Virus record (IMG/VR): IMGVR_UViG_3300031521_000024
Location: 1 to 64,000 of that record
Length of the DNA stretch: 64,000 nucleotides
DNA from: a virus
Strand: one strand, 5' to 3'
Shown: positions 7,281-15,202 of the stretch, piece after piece
Layout: each line of letters starts with the position of its first letter
Numbering within the stretch: the stretch's first letter is position 1
Made by a program: the position numbers and the translations under genes
The notes under the pieces: model-generated
Seen by the model: the letters and a program-made list of their open reading frames with translations, nothing else
The model's database searches: none
Told to the model about the DNA's origin: nothing

Positions 7281-7457
7281 ATGGGAAAAGCAACTTATTG
7301 TGTGGGAGTAAATGAAATTGGAATTAATTCATATGTAGAACATGAAATTCCTGAAACATATGTGGATAAATCTACTGCATTAGAACCTGATGTTGATATT
7401 AATGAATCTTATAATGAAACAGAAGAAGAGTTAAAGGATAATATAGATATCAAATAA
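7281..7457 (+). CDS. Small acidic protein, 58 aa
   Basis: ATG 7281 to TAA 7455-7457. Begins MGKATYCVGVNEIG and ends in an acidic stretch (ETEEELKDNIDIK). It follows a short AT tandem repeat that may serve as the A-rich translation-start region. Function unknown; very acidic small phage proteins are often inhibitors or DNA mimics, but nothing specific is visible here. Confidence 0.55.
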   Translation: MGKATYCVGVNEIGINSYVEHEIPETYVDKSTALEPDVDINESYNETEEELKDNIDIK

Positions 7458-7480
7458 TAATACTATAGTAATTTATAAAT

Positions 7481-7879
7481 ATGAAAAAAATAATAGCAAT
7501 TCTTATATTTACATTTGGAATGTTTTTAAATGGTTATTCTATTGATAAATATATTATTGATAGTGTGAAAGTAAGAGTAAATAATGTTAAATATGAGAAT
7601 TGCTATACTTTGTATACTTGGCAACCTTGGCAAAAAGTTAATGGAGAATTATATATTGATAAAGATGTCAAAAAAATAACTTTGAAATTAGATACTGACA
7701 CTAATGATTACATTTATATGAATGAAAAACTTGAAAGATATAGTAATAACTCAAGTCTTGATTGTTTTTATACTAATGATGTTTATACTCTATCTATATA
7801 TGTATATAATAATGATATATATTTTTATATTTTAGATGATTATAATAAAATTGAAATAATTTATAAATTAAAGAAATAA
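7481..7879 (+). CDS. Exported hypothetical protein, 132 aa
   Basis: A clear signal peptide: MKK, a hydrophobic core (IIAILIFTFGMFL) and a likely cleavage site near residue 20-21 (NGYS). The mature part is beta-rich and tyrosine-rich, probably periplasmic. Its stop overlaps the next start by one base. No family recognised. Confidence 0.75.
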   Translation: MKKIIAILIFTFGMFLNGYSIDKYIIDSVKVRVNNVKYENCYTLYTWQPWQKVNGELYIDKDVKKITLKLDTDTNDYIYMNEKLERYSNNSSLDCFYTNDVYTLSIYVYNNDIYFYILDDYNKIEIIYKLKK

Positions 7880-8307
7880 TGGAAGAATTAAAACAAGGAA
7901 CACGAATAAAATATACAACAGAAACTCAAAATGGTACTGGTATAATAGTCGGCGTTGCTACTACTGAAATACCTTTAATAGGTAGAATATATATGGTTGA
8001 ACCAGATAAACCAGTAGTTAGTGAAATTTATAAATATTCACATATTCCAGTTTGCGAAAGTAAATTAGAAGTTTTAAATGAAATTAAATTAGAAAAATCA
8101 TTTTTGTCGTTTGATTATAAATTGAATGAGAAAGATATGGACACAGAAGACGGTAAGCAATATAAATGTTTTCATATTGATTTAGATGAAGATTCAGATA
8201 ACGGAATGTTTATTAAATTGTGCTCTTGGGATGATACATTAGAACATAAAGATTTTGATAAATTTATAGGCAAGAAAGTTAAAATAACAATTGAAGAAAT
8301 AGATTAA
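7879..8307 (+). CDS. Hypothetical protein with SH3-like N-terminus, 142 aa
   Basis: The first 60 residues (KQGTRIKYTTETQNGTGIIVGV...) look like a small beta-barrel of the KOW/SH3 type with the G-x-x-V turn. A second domain carries acidic residues and ends GKKVKITIEEID, like a single-strand-binding or OB-type strand pattern. These are visual impressions only. Directly coupled to the upstream exported protein. Confidence 0.65.
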   Translation: MEELKQGTRIKYTTETQNGTGIIVGVATTEIPLIGRIYMVEPDKPVVSEIYKYSHIPVCESKLEVLNEIKLEKSFLSFDYKLNEKDMDTEDGKQYKCFHIDLDEDSDNGMFIKLCSWDDTLEHKDFDKFIGKKVKITIEEID

Positions 8308-8311
8308 AATC

Positions 8312-8698
8312 ATGGAAACAAATATTATTGAAGGCAATGAAATTATTTCAAAATTTATTGGTATAACATATGATGAAGAAAATGAATTATATTTTATATC
8401 AAAATCTGAGTGGAATAAAGGTTACGATGCTGCACTATTACATTTAGATAGGTATGCAAATTCTGAATATAGCTCAGATGAAGATAATATTCTTTTTTTT
8501 AATTCTCAATGGGAATTATTAATGCCAGTTTGTAATAAATGGGATAAATTTTTTAGAGACAATCATTTGATTAATTCTAATTATGATGAATATATGAGAT
8601 TGTGTGATGAACTTGATGATAGTGCATCATTATATGAATTGAATGATGTATGGAAGCAGTTAGTTGAAAATATAAAATGGTATAATAGTTTAGGTTAA
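8312..8698 (+). CDS. Hypothetical protein, 128 aa
   Basis: Acidic soluble protein with repeated aspartate-rich segments and several tryptophans (KSEWNKGYDAALLHLDRY). It ends the operon that begins at the 4645 promoter; a new promoter follows. No family recognised. Confidence 0.7.
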   Translation: METNIIEGNEIISKFIGITYDEENELYFISKSEWNKGYDAALLHLDRYANSEYSSDEDNILFFNSQWELLMPVCNKWDKFFRDNHLINSNYDEYMRLCDELDDSASLYELNDVWKQLVENIKWYNSLG

Positions 8699-8735
8699 TA
8701 AATAATAATTTATTTTTTATATGAAATTTATTTAT

Positions 8736-8743
8736 TACTTTTG
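8736..8743 (+). promoter_or_regulatory. Bacteroidetes-type promoter, -7 element
   Basis: TACTTTTG matches TAnnTTTG, 28 nt before the start at 8772. It would drive the three membrane-protein paralogues and the following genes, including the NadD-like gene. Confidence 0.6.
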
Positions 8744-8771
8744 TATTATATAAATTAATAAAAATAATAAT

Positions 8772-9008
8772 ATGTTGAAAAAATTAGAATCTGATATTAT
8801 TGGACTTTCATTGACAACTGTAGTTGTTTGGTTAGCCATTTTTGTTCTGCATCTTTGTGGTAAAAATCCATTAGAATTAACTATTCTAATTGCTGCAGCA
8901 ATTATTCTTCCTATCTTATTGTTTGTAAATCTTTATTCTTATAAAATTCATTTAGATGAAGAAAACAGAAGAAAAAATGAATCTAAAAATGAATCTAAAA
9001 ACTATTAA
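8772..9008 (+). CDS. Small membrane protein, 78 aa (paralogue 1 of 3)
   Basis: Two hydrophobic helices (about residues 13-29 and 36-56), a motif L-x-L-C-G-K-N-P between them, and a polar tail with the repeated unit KNES. The layout (T-x-W-L, loop with K-S/N-P, second helix) is shared with the two genes that follow, so this is a tandem triplication. Inner-membrane; role unknown. Confidence 0.7.
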   Translation: MLKKLESDIIGLSLTTVVVWLAIFVLHLCGKNPLELTILIAAAIILPILLFVNLYSYKIHLDEENRRKNESKNESKNY

Positions 9009-9009
9009 T

Positions 9010-9234
9010 ATGAAAAAATTTTTAAAGATATATTTCAATATTTTTTTGGAGCTTAAATATAGTATTTTATCAACATGGTTATTACTTTTTATTTTCTCAA
9101 TACTTACTAAATCTCCTTGTAGTATGTTAGATTTAGCACTCAGTACATTTTATTTTACTATTTCAGTTGCATCAGTTATATTTTTATTATTAACTTTATT
9201 GATGTCAAAGTCAAACACTCATCTTGAAAAATAA
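9010..9234 (+). CDS. Small membrane protein, 74 aa (paralogue 2 of 3)
   Basis: Start taken at ATG 9010 (MKKFLKIYFNIF), immediately after the upstream stop, rather than the open frame from 8956. It shares LKYSILSTWLLLF...LTKSPCS with the next protein (VKYSILTTWLGFF...VSKSPYS). Two membrane helices flank the T/S-K-S-P loop. It is the closest paralogue of the next gene. Confidence 0.7.
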   Translation: MKKFLKIYFNIFLELKYSILSTWLLLFIFSILTKSPCSMLDLALSTFYFTISVASVIFLLLTLLMSKSNTHLEK

Positions 9235-9238
9235 TATT

Positions 9239-9454
9239 ATGAAAAAATTTTTATATAGAAATTTGGCTATTATGTTTGAGGTAAAATATAGTATATTAAC
9301 AACATGGCTTGGATTTTTTGTATTATCTACAGTTAGTAAATCTCCGTATAGCTTTACACAATTAGCTATCTTATCATTTATTATTACTATTTCTATTGTT
9401 TTATTTATCATGTTAATTGCAAATATTATTATTAATTGTAAAAATAAAAAATAA
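9239..9454 (+). CDS. Small membrane protein, 71 aa (paralogue 3 of 3)
   Basis: Start ATG 9239 (MKKFLYRNLA), 4 nt after the previous stop. Near-identical N-terminal 10 residues and the same helix-KSP loop-helix design as the upstream gene. A recent duplication is likely. Confidence 0.7.
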   Translation: MKKFLYRNLAIMFEVKYSILTTWLGFFVLSTVSKSPYSFTQLAILSFIITISIVLFIMLIANIIINCKNKK

Positions 9455-9457
9455 ATT

Positions 9458-9688
9458 ATGGCGAATTCAGATAGTTTTTATATTGACAAAAATGATAAGT
9501 TGAAAGTTTTAAATCATAATTCTAGGGAACTTTGGATAAAAGGTGGAGAATTAGAAGGTAAGGCTAAGATTGAAATAGAAGTTTTTACTTCATATGATCA
9601 TGAAGAAGAAGCTATGAAAATTTATAATGCATTAAAAAATGCTGGATTAGAAAATCATTATTATAAAGTAAAAATAGAAATAAAATAA
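9458..9688 (+). CDS. Hypothetical protein, 76 aa
   Basis: Begins MANSDSFYIDKNDK; the C-terminal half (EEEAMKIYNALKNAGLENHYYKVKIEIK) is a helix followed by a strand. Reads like a small alpha/beta fold. No family recognised. 3 nt after the membrane paralogues. Confidence 0.7.
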   Translation: MANSDSFYIDKNDKLKVLNHNSRELWIKGGELEGKAKIEIEVFTSYDHEEEAMKIYNALKNAGLENHYYKVKIEIK

Positions 9689-9693
9689 GTATT

Positions 9694-9903
9694 ATGAAAA
9701 TAGGAGCGTTAATAGATTTAAACTCAGAAGCTCATGAAATTATAAATTCTGACTTGAGTTGGAATGCAAAATATGATTTGATATTTTCTGATGATATGTC
9801 AATGAAAATAGAATTGGATTATTATGATCCAGATACATCATATGAAGAAGATGCTTTAGCTTGGGTTCATGCATTTGATGAATATTTAGGATTAAGAAAA
9901 TAA
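9694..9903 (+). CDS. Acidic hypothetical protein, 69 aa
   Basis: Strongly acidic (about one in five residues D or E), with Y-D-P-D-T-S-Y-E-E-D-A near the centre. It stops 1 nt before the NadD-like gene starts, so the two are co-translated. Role unknown. Confidence 0.7.
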   Translation: MKIGALIDLNSEAHEIINSDLSWNAKYDLIFSDDMSMKIELDYYDPDTSYEEDALAWVHAFDEYLGLRK

Positions 9904-9904
9904 T

Positions 9905-10522
9905 ATGAAAAATGTCGCACTATTTTTTGGTAGCTACAATCCTTGTCATAATACTCATATTAAGATAGCTGAGAATATATCTAAGCTAAATTATATTGAT
10001 GAAGTACAATTGGTTGTTTCTCCACAAAATCCTTTTAAACATGATTTGGCTGATTATAAAGATAGATGTAAAATGTGCGGTTTATCAGTAGAACCTTATA
10101 TTAACATTACAGTTAATACAGTTGAACAGTACTTACCTTTACCATCATATACAATAAATGCATTAAACTCATTAAGTTTATCAAATCCAGATACTAAGTA
10201 TTATATGATAATGGGGTTGGATATTTGGTTAGATATAGACAAATGGAAAAACTATAAAGTTATATGTGAAAAATATCCTTTTATTGTATTACCAAGAGAT
10301 TTTGATAATGAAACAAATGAAAAATGTTTTGTGTATAAAAAATCAGAATTACTTAGTAATAATGTAATTATAAATAATGATACTGTTTTTTTGAGTGATT
10401 TTAAAATATCATCTTTATCTTCAACAAAAATTAGAAATCTTATTGCGAATTCAGAAGATATTAGTATCTTTGTACCATCATCAGTTGAGAAATATATTCA
10501 TATACATAATTTATATAAATAA
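9905..10522 (+). CDS. nadD: Nicotinate-nucleotide adenylyltransferase-like (NadD family)
   Basis: 205 residues, the usual NadD length. Residues 9-18 are GSYNPCHNTH, the G-x-F/Y-x-P-x-H-x-x-H nucleotidyl-transfer motif, and SSTKIR at 172-177 is the second family signature (I-S-S-T-x-I/V-R). These enzymes join ATP to nicotinate (or nicotinamide) mononucleotide to make the dinucleotide in NAD synthesis. In a phage the gene probably restores NAD consumed by host defence or supplies NAD-dependent phage enzymes (inference). NaMN or NMN preference cannot be told. The stop overlaps the next start by one base. Confidence 0.88.
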   Translation: MKNVALFFGSYNPCHNTHIKIAENISKLNYIDEVQLVVSPQNPFKHDLADYKDRCKMCGLSVEPYINITVNTVEQYLPLPSYTINALNSLSLSNPDTKYYMIMGLDIWLDIDKWKNYKVICEKYPFIVLPRDFDNETNEKCFVYKKSELLSNNVIINNDTVFLSDFKISSLSSTKIRNLIANSEDISIFVPSSVEKYIHIHNLYK

Positions 10523-10902
10523 TGAATTTATCCACAGATTTATTAATATTTGACACAATTGAAGAAGGTCAGAGAAATTTAGATAAAGCATGTGAAATCA
10601 GAAATATGATGGGTGGAGCATTATATTGGAGTATAGCGGATGATGATTGTACAGAGATTTCTAATAAGCTTAATGAACTAAATATTAAATTACAAAAAAT
10701 AAAAAACATTCTTGAAAATACCAGTGTTAAAAATATTGAATCTTATTTAAGAATGAAGAAATTAGAATGTTTAGATATCTCCTTAAACATTAAAGAATAT
10801 AATAATTCAATATTTGTGATTTTTGAAAGTATAGAATTGAAATATATTGAAAAATACTTAAATGATTATAAAAAAGATAAAATAATAAAATGGAAAAGAT
10901 AA
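10522..10902 (+). CDS. Hypothetical protein, 126 aa
   Basis: Coupled to the NadD-like gene by a one-base overlap. Largely helical, with a middle coiled-coil-like region (ISNKLNELNIKLQKIKNIL). No catalytic motif seen. Its end overlaps the next gene by 13 nt. Confidence 0.7.
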   Translation: MNLSTDLLIFDTIEEGQRNLDKACEIRNMMGGALYWSIADDDCTEISNKLNELNIKLQKIKNILENTSVKNIESYLRMKKLECLDISLNIKEYNNSIFVIFESIELKYIEKYLNDYKKDKIIKWKR

Positions 10903-11123
10903 ATGAACTATCATTGAAGTTAAAAAACGGATTGATTGACAATTTAATGAATTCTCCACGTGATTTAGATGTAGTTTATATGTGTTGTGGAGTAAATACA
11001 TATTCCAGACGTGAGTTAGCAACTGAAATACAAAATGAAACTGAATTTGGACTTGAAATGATAATAAATTGTATGAGTGCTACAATGGATGTAGTATCAA
11101 GACAATCATTGATTAATAAATAA
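10890..11123 (+). CDS. Hypothetical helical protein, 77 aa
   Basis: Starts inside the end of the preceding gene. All-helical appearance with a C-C pair (VVYMCCGVNTYSRREL). No signal or membrane segment. Unrecognised. Confidence 0.65.
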   Translation: MEKINELSLKLKNGLIDNLMNSPRDLDVVYMCCGVNTYSRRELATEIQNETEFGLEMIINCMSATMDVVSRQSLINK

Positions 11124-11133
11124 ATAATAAAAC

Positions 11134-11316
11134 ATGACAAATTATAAAGGTAATATTAGTACAAATTTTTATAGAATAATTCCATACTTAATTGGAGTTA
11201 GTAAAACAAAAATTAATGATAAATTAAACACTTATTCATTACATATCACACCATTTTTAGAAATAATGATTGGTGTTAACGGAACAAGATATGGATCGAA
11301 AGAAACTATAAAATAA
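11134..11316 (+). CDS. Hypothetical protein, 60 aa
   Basis: Small protein beginning MTNYKGNIST with repeated I/L-x-x-hydrophobic strands; ends GSKETIK. The stop shares a base with the ATG of the following interrupted gene. Modest confidence because of the length, but spacing and direction fit the operon. Confidence 0.55.
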   Translation: MTNYKGNISTNFYRIIPYLIGVSKTKINDKLNTYSLHITPFLEIMIGVNGTRYGSKETIK

Positions 11317-11507
11317 TGGATGTTAGATTTTTCTCTGAAAATATTAAGAATAATCCAGATGATTGGACAGCCAAAGAAATAGAGCATTTATTTTTGCAAT
11401 ATGGATGAAGTTTAATGGATGAAATGAAAATAAAAGATATTGAGGAAGAATATGTTACAATCAGAAATAGAAAAAGGAAATTAGAAAATTTAAACAAAAT
11501 AAAATAA
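11316..11507 (+). pseudogene. Small gene interrupted by an in-frame TGA
   Basis: From ATG 11316 one frame runs 30 codons to TGA at 11406-11408 and continues in the same frame for another 32 codons to TAA at 11505-11507. The second half ends RNRKRKLENLNKIK, the basic C-terminal tail seen on intact small proteins in this window, so the two halves were probably one protein of about 63 aa. A single change (TGG or CGA to TGA) would explain it. Alternatives are readthrough, reinitiation at the ATG 12 nt past the stop, or a sequencing error. TGA is a normal stop elsewhere here. Confidence 0.6.
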
Positions 11508-11512
11508 AAAGA

Positions 11513-11881
11513 ATGAAAGAATTTAAAGATTACCCAGTTATTACAAGTGAAGAATTTGACGAAAAGAAAATGTACATGATAATTGATGTTCTAGATATTT
11601 TCTATAAAAATTATATCCGAAACAGTAAAGAGTCAGTAAATATTGTACTTCATTTTTTTGAAGAATTTTCCAAAGAAAATGGTATTCCTTGCGGTAATTT
11701 ATATATGGCATCTTTTGAAAATAAAGGCGAATTTATTGGTTATTATGGATGCTGTGATGGATTACCAGATGATAGTGAAGAACTTGAAAAAATATATGGC
11801 ACAGATTATTCTGAAGAATTTAGTGACTACTGTGATAAAATTGGATTAGATTTAGATTATTATATTGAAGATAATGATTAA
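11513..11881 (+). CDS. Acidic hypothetical protein, 122 aa
   Basis: Very acidic, with a G-C-C-D-G-L segment and a C-terminal run of D/E and tyrosine (DLDYYIEDND). Soluble. Overlaps the next gene by 8 nt. No family recognised. Confidence 0.7.
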   Translation: MKEFKDYPVITSEEFDEKKMYMIIDVLDIFYKNYIRNSKESVNIVLHFFEEFSKENGIPCGNLYMASFENKGEFIGYYGCCDGLPDDSEELEKIYGTDYSEEFSDYCDKIGLDLDYYIEDND

Positions 11882-12329
11882 TTTAGAAATAATTAATGGA
11901 AATGAAATTATAGATTTCATTAACAAATCATATGAAGACAATGATGATCTTGATGATTGTTCACTCGGATTTCCACTTACATTTGAAAGTCAAAGAATTT
12001 TCAATGGTAGATATGAATTGAGATTTATGTCACATTATAATAATTGGGGTACATTACAACCTATATCTGATAATGTTATTTCTATTGATGAAGAAGGTAA
12101 TATTATAGCAGGATTAGAAGAAGCCTTTGAAAGTGATGAAAGTGCTGAAGTATTAGAAGATATTATTAAAAAATGGTTACCTACTCATGTTTTCAGTGAT
12201 CAATCTGAAAAATATTATAAATTAATTGATGAAGTTTATAAAGAAATTCCAGATTTGTTAATTAATAATATTAATCTAATGGATATTGTAATTCAAAAAT
12301 TAGTTGAAGCAAAATCATTGATGAAATAA
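11874..12329 (+). CDS. Acidic hypothetical protein, 151 aa
   Basis: Start taken at ATG 11874 (MINLEIINGNE); ATG 11865 in the same frame is an alternative. Acidic alpha/beta protein with no catalytic signature. Partner of the preceding acidic protein by overlap. Unrecognised. Confidence 0.7.
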   Translation: MINLEIINGNEIIDFINKSYEDNDDLDDCSLGFPLTFESQRIFNGRYELRFMSHYNNWGTLQPISDNVISIDEEGNIIAGLEEAFESDESAEVLEDIIKKWLPTHVFSDQSEKYYKLIDEVYKEIPDLLINNINLMDIVIQKLVEAKSLMK

Positions 12330-12330
12330 T

Positions 12331-12525
12331 ATGAATGCTACTGAAATTGTTACAAATAGAGAAGATTTTAAAGATAAATTAAAAAAACTTTTCATTCCAT
12401 CATGTATAAAGGATTTTGGTGATACAGAGCCATTTAACATAGGATATGCAATGAAAAACTGGACATTTTTTTACTATTCTGTTGAAAATAGTGAAATTCA
12501 TACAGTAGAATTAATTGAAAAATAA
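12331..12525 (+). CDS. Hypothetical protein, 64 aa
   Basis: Follows the previous stop by 1 nt. Contains a helical N-terminus and a W-T-F-F-Y-Y-S strand. No signal peptide or membrane segment. Function unknown. Confidence 0.65.
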   Translation: MNATEIVTNREDFKDKLKKLFIPSCIKDFGDTEPFNIGYAMKNWTFFYYSVENSEIHTVELIEK

Positions 12526-12535
12526 AATTTAAATA

Positions 12536-12706
12536 ATGAACGAAAAAGATAAAATAAAACTTAAATCTGAATTAATGAAATTTGCTGAATATTGCAAAAA
12601 ACAAGGAGGATCATCATGGTTTAATATACCTGAAATAGGTATTGATAATTATATAAATCAAATAGATATAGATAATAAATGTAATAATTGTCCTTTGACT
12701 AAATAA
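12536..12706 (+). CDS. Small protein with C-terminal CNNC motif, 56 aa
   Basis: ATG 12536 to TAA 12704-12706. Ends KCNNCPLTK and has another cysteine at EYCKKQ, so metal binding is possible. It fits the gap between the two longer genes, with 10 nt before it and 1 nt after. Unrecognised. Confidence 0.55.
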   Translation: MNEKDKIKLKSELMKFAEYCKKQGGSSWFNIPEIGIDNYINQIDIDNKCNNCPLTK

Positions 12707-12707
12707 T

Positions 12708-13115
12708 ATGAAAAAGAAATTTGTATCATTTTTTAGTGGTGAAACTTTTGAAGAAGAGTTTAATCTTCATGATATTAGTAAATATGATGTCTTGTATCAT
12801 GTAACTACTAAAGATAGAATTGAGAATATTAAAATTGATGGACTAAAAATTAATCAACCGCAATATAAATCAATTGTTGAGACAGGAATGCTATTTTTTT
12901 CATATCCTATAACCCATACTACTGGAGATATGTTTAGATATTATGATGATTCATATATAGTTGCAATAGATACCCAAGAATTGATTAAAGATGGTATCAT
13001 TTTTTATGATGATAGTTTTTCAGATCAAGATATGTCATCTAATAGAAATCATTTGTGTTGTGAGGTTGATATACCAGTTAAATATATAAAAAAAATTATT
13101 GAACCATTTGAATAA
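12708..13115 (+). CDS. Possible ADP-ribosyltransferase-fold protein, 135 aa
   Basis: The segment V-L-Y-H-V-T-T at residues 28-34 followed by I-E-N-I-K-I-D-G-L (38-46) matches the H-T...I...G-L opening of DarT/ART-fold enzymes, in which the histidine contacts NAD. A later S-Y-I-V-A-I-D could be the second core strand. I do not see a certain catalytic glutamate, so activity is uncertain. If real, it could modify a host target or nucleic acid using NAD; the window also encodes a PARG macrodomain and a NadD-like enzyme. Confidence 0.5.
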   Translation: MKKKFVSFFSGETFEEEFNLHDISKYDVLYHVTTKDRIENIKIDGLKINQPQYKSIVETGMLFFSYPITHTTGDMFRYYDDSYIVAIDTQELIKDGIIFYDDSFSDQDMSSNRNHLCCEVDIPVKYIKKIIEPFE

Positions 13116-13119
13116 CATT

Positions 13120-13431
13120 ATGAAAAAATTGAAAATTGAAAAAACTATCTTTACTAAGCATTTAGATAACTATATCACATGGAAAGACTTGAAACATTTA
13201 CAATTTCAGGATGATGATATCATAAATATTGAATACATAGAACCTATGTGTACAACTGATTATGAGCATGATGGATATTTCTATTTAGAGGTTAATAGAA
13301 TGATAGAAGAAACAGATGAACAGTACAATAAGAGAATGATAGAAACACAGAAATCTAAAGATTTATTGAAAAAAAATAGATATGAAAGATTTCTTGAACT
13401 TAAAAATGAATTTGAACCTGATAATAAATAA
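13120..13431 (+). CDS. Hypothetical protein, 103 aa
   Basis: Start taken at ATG 13120 (MKKLKIEKTI), just after the previous stop; the longer frame from 13099 would overlap. C-terminal half is a charged helix rich in E, K and R. Soluble, unrecognised. Confidence 0.7.
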   Translation: MKKLKIEKTIFTKHLDNYITWKDLKHLQFQDDDIINIEYIEPMCTTDYEHDGYFYLEVNRMIEETDEQYNKRMIETQKSKDLLKKNRYERFLELKNEFEPDNK

Positions 13432-13435
13432 TAAA

Positions 13436-13927
13436 ATGTTTGACGAATTATTAACTACTTCTATGACTAAATATATTGATAAGGTGTTTACCAATTCTTT
13501 TAAAAAAGAATGGTACACAACTTATTGGGTTATAGATTTACATTCAACTGTAATAAAATCCAGTTATAACTTAAATGATAATCAGTTTGAGTTTTATCCT
13601 TTTGCAAAAGAAGTATTACAATTATTAACAGCAAGAAATGATATTCATATTATAATGTGGACATCATCATATCAAAATGAAATTGATAATTATATCAAAG
13701 AATTTGATAATAATTATATTCATTTTGATAATATAAATGAAAATCCAAACATCTCATCGAATAATGGAAATTTTGGTTTCTATGAACAAAAAATGTATTT
13801 CAACGTGATCCTAGATGATAAGGCAGCGTTTTTTCCAGATTCAGATTGGGAACCACTTTATAATTTATTGAAAAAATATGAAGAGGAAAATTATTTACCT
13901 AATCCAAAATGGACTACAAAATTTTAA
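13436..13927 (+). CDS. HAD-like phosphatase, 163 aa
   Basis: Start ATG 13436 (MFDELLTTSM). Motif I is W-V-I-D-L-H-S-T, motif II is I-M-W-T-S-S and the late metal-binding motif is V-I-L-D-D-K-A, in the order of small HAD phosphatases. Motif I has H rather than D at the usual D-x-D position, so the enzyme may be altered or the assignment partial. It is a second HAD protein besides the one at 5905, not closely similar to it. Confidence 0.6.
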   Translation: MFDELLTTSMTKYIDKVFTNSFKKEWYTTYWVIDLHSTVIKSSYNLNDNQFEFYPFAKEVLQLLTARNDIHIIMWTSSYQNEIDNYIKEFDNNYIHFDNINENPNISSNNGNFGFYEQKMYFNVILDDKAAFFPDSDWEPLYNLLKKYEEENYLPNPKWTTKF

Positions 13928-13935
13928 ATGATTAA

Positions 13936-14259
13936 ATGAGTTCAATTCACATATTTAATAAAGGAGATCATATAGTTAGAACAGAGAGATCTCATGGAGA
14001 TGATGGATCATATATGGGAGAAGAAATGATATTTTTAGGAATACTAAATAATAGAATTTATATTATGTTTACTTGTACTAGAAAAACAATTTTTCCTAAT
14101 CTTAAACATGATTTCAATTTAAGTGAGTGGCAAGATGGCTGGGAATATTATGTTAATCCTAATATCTTAATAGATGATGATTTTTTAGATAATATTGATA
14201 TAGATATCATTGAGAGATATTTAAGAAGAAAAAAAATAAAAATATTAAAAAATAAATGA
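13936..14259 (+). CDS. SH3-like small protein with basic tail, 107 aa
   Basis: Starts MSSIHIFNKGDHIVR, a G-D-x-V barrel-like opening, and ends ERYLRRKKIKILKNK, the shared basic C-terminal tail. The middle is beta-rich and tryptophan-containing. The layout matches the smaller proteins at 5464, 14458 and 47466. Function unknown. Confidence 0.65.
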   Translation: MSSIHIFNKGDHIVRTERSHGDDGSYMGEEMIFLGILNNRIYIMFTCTRKTIFPNLKHDFNLSEWQDGWEYYVNPNILIDDDFLDNIDIDIIERYLRRKKIKILKNK

Positions 14260-14260
14260 C

Positions 14261-14440
14261 ATGGAACAAGAAAAGAAATTATATAATCTTGAAATATCTG
14301 GAACAGATAACATGAGGATTGAAAGATATCTAACTGATTCTGAATATAAATTAATTCACGGTATATTTGAGGAACTTCAAACTAAATATGAAGGTGTTTC
14401 TATTGAAGAAGGACCAATTGATTGGAAAATAGGACTATAA
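14261..14440 (+). CDS. Hypothetical protein, 59 aa
   Basis: ATG 14261 to TAA 14438-14440. Begins MEQEKKLYNLEISG; charged and probably helical, ending in WKIGL. Same direction as its neighbours with a 1-nt gap. Unrecognised. Confidence 0.55.
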   Translation: MEQEKKLYNLEISGTDNMRIERYLTDSEYKLIHGIFEELQTKYEGVSIEEGPIDWKIGL

Positions 14441-14457
14441 TTTAAAACTAATATAAA

Positions 14458-14691
14458 ATGATAAAAAATGGTGATGTATTGATTTGTATTGAAAATATTA
14501 CTCCAATAATTGGAGTTGGTGCTTTTTTACCACTTTTAAAACCTTTACATGTGAAATTAGTAACTGATGATGTATTGATTATTTTTGAAGAAATAAATGA
14601 TAATTTTTTTATGATGAAGCATCATAAATTTATTACATCATCTGAATATAGAAAACTAAAATTGACAAATTTGAATGATAAAACCTGGTGA
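14458..14691 (+). CDS. SH3-like small protein, 77 aa (tandem paralogue)
   Basis: MIKNGDVLICIEN at the start and SSEYRKLKLTNLN near the end match its downstream neighbour (MIKPGDVIFCIEN ... LYEYRKYKIIKLNEK); both share P-L-x-x-P-L-H-V/I-K in the middle. A recent duplication. A third relative is at 5464. Overlaps the next gene by 17 nt. Confidence 0.75.
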   Translation: MIKNGDVLICIENITPIIGVGAFLPLLKPLHVKLVTDDVLIIFEEINDNFFMMKHHKFITSSEYRKLKLTNLNDKTW

Positions 14692-14923
14692 TGTGATATT
14701 TTGTATAGAAAATAAAAATTCAGATACTTGTTTTACTAGAAAATTACCACTATTCACTCCTTTACATATTAAATTTATAGATATTAATGAATTTAGATTT
14801 GAAGTAGAAGAATTTGAAAATCATCTTTACTATATTAAATTTCATACATATCTTACATTATATGAATATAGAAAATATAAAATAATTAAATTAAATGAAA
14901 AATCTAATAAAGAAAATTATTAA
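14675..14923 (+). CDS. SH3-like small protein, 82 aa (tandem paralogue)
   Basis: Paralogue of the preceding gene with the same GDV opening, P-L-H-I-K centre and EYRKYKIIKL tail. Its start lies within the end of that gene, and its own end overlaps the next gene by 29 nt. Role unknown. Confidence 0.75.
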   Translation: MIKPGDVIFCIENKNSDTCFTRKLPLFTPLHIKFIDINEFRFEVEEFENHLYYIKFHTYLTLYEYRKYKIIKLNEKSNKENY

Positions 14924-15200
14924 TTATATATTTAAAAAGATATATGAGATGAAAATTCAAATTATTCTTGATAAATATCAGATAGACACTAAATCATTTG
15001 AGAATGGTAGACAAATAGGATATCAAAAAGGATTTCAGGATGGAATAGAATTAATACCAAATAGAAATAGTGGAGTATCAAAATCAGATCATGAAGGATT
15101 AGTTAGATATTTAGTTACTCACAACCTTGAATTTTATTATACATCAAATTCTACAGAAGGATCAGGTTTAATGATTAGATATAAAGATAATAATAAATAA
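14895..15200 (+). CDS. Hypothetical protein, 101 aa
   Basis: N-terminus is a basic amphipathic helix (MKNLIKKIINYIFKKIYEMK); an internal ATG at 14949 would remove it and most of the overlap with the upstream gene. Then R-Q-I-G-Y-Q-K-G-F-Q-D-G-I, a tight glycine-containing repeat, and a soluble C-terminus. Unrecognised. Confidence 0.65.
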   Translation: MKNLIKKIINYIFKKIYEMKIQIILDKYQIDTKSFENGRQIGYQKGFQDGIELIPNRNSGVSKSDHEGLVRYLVTHNLEFYYTSNSTEGSGLMIRYKDNNK

Positions 15201-15202
15201 AT

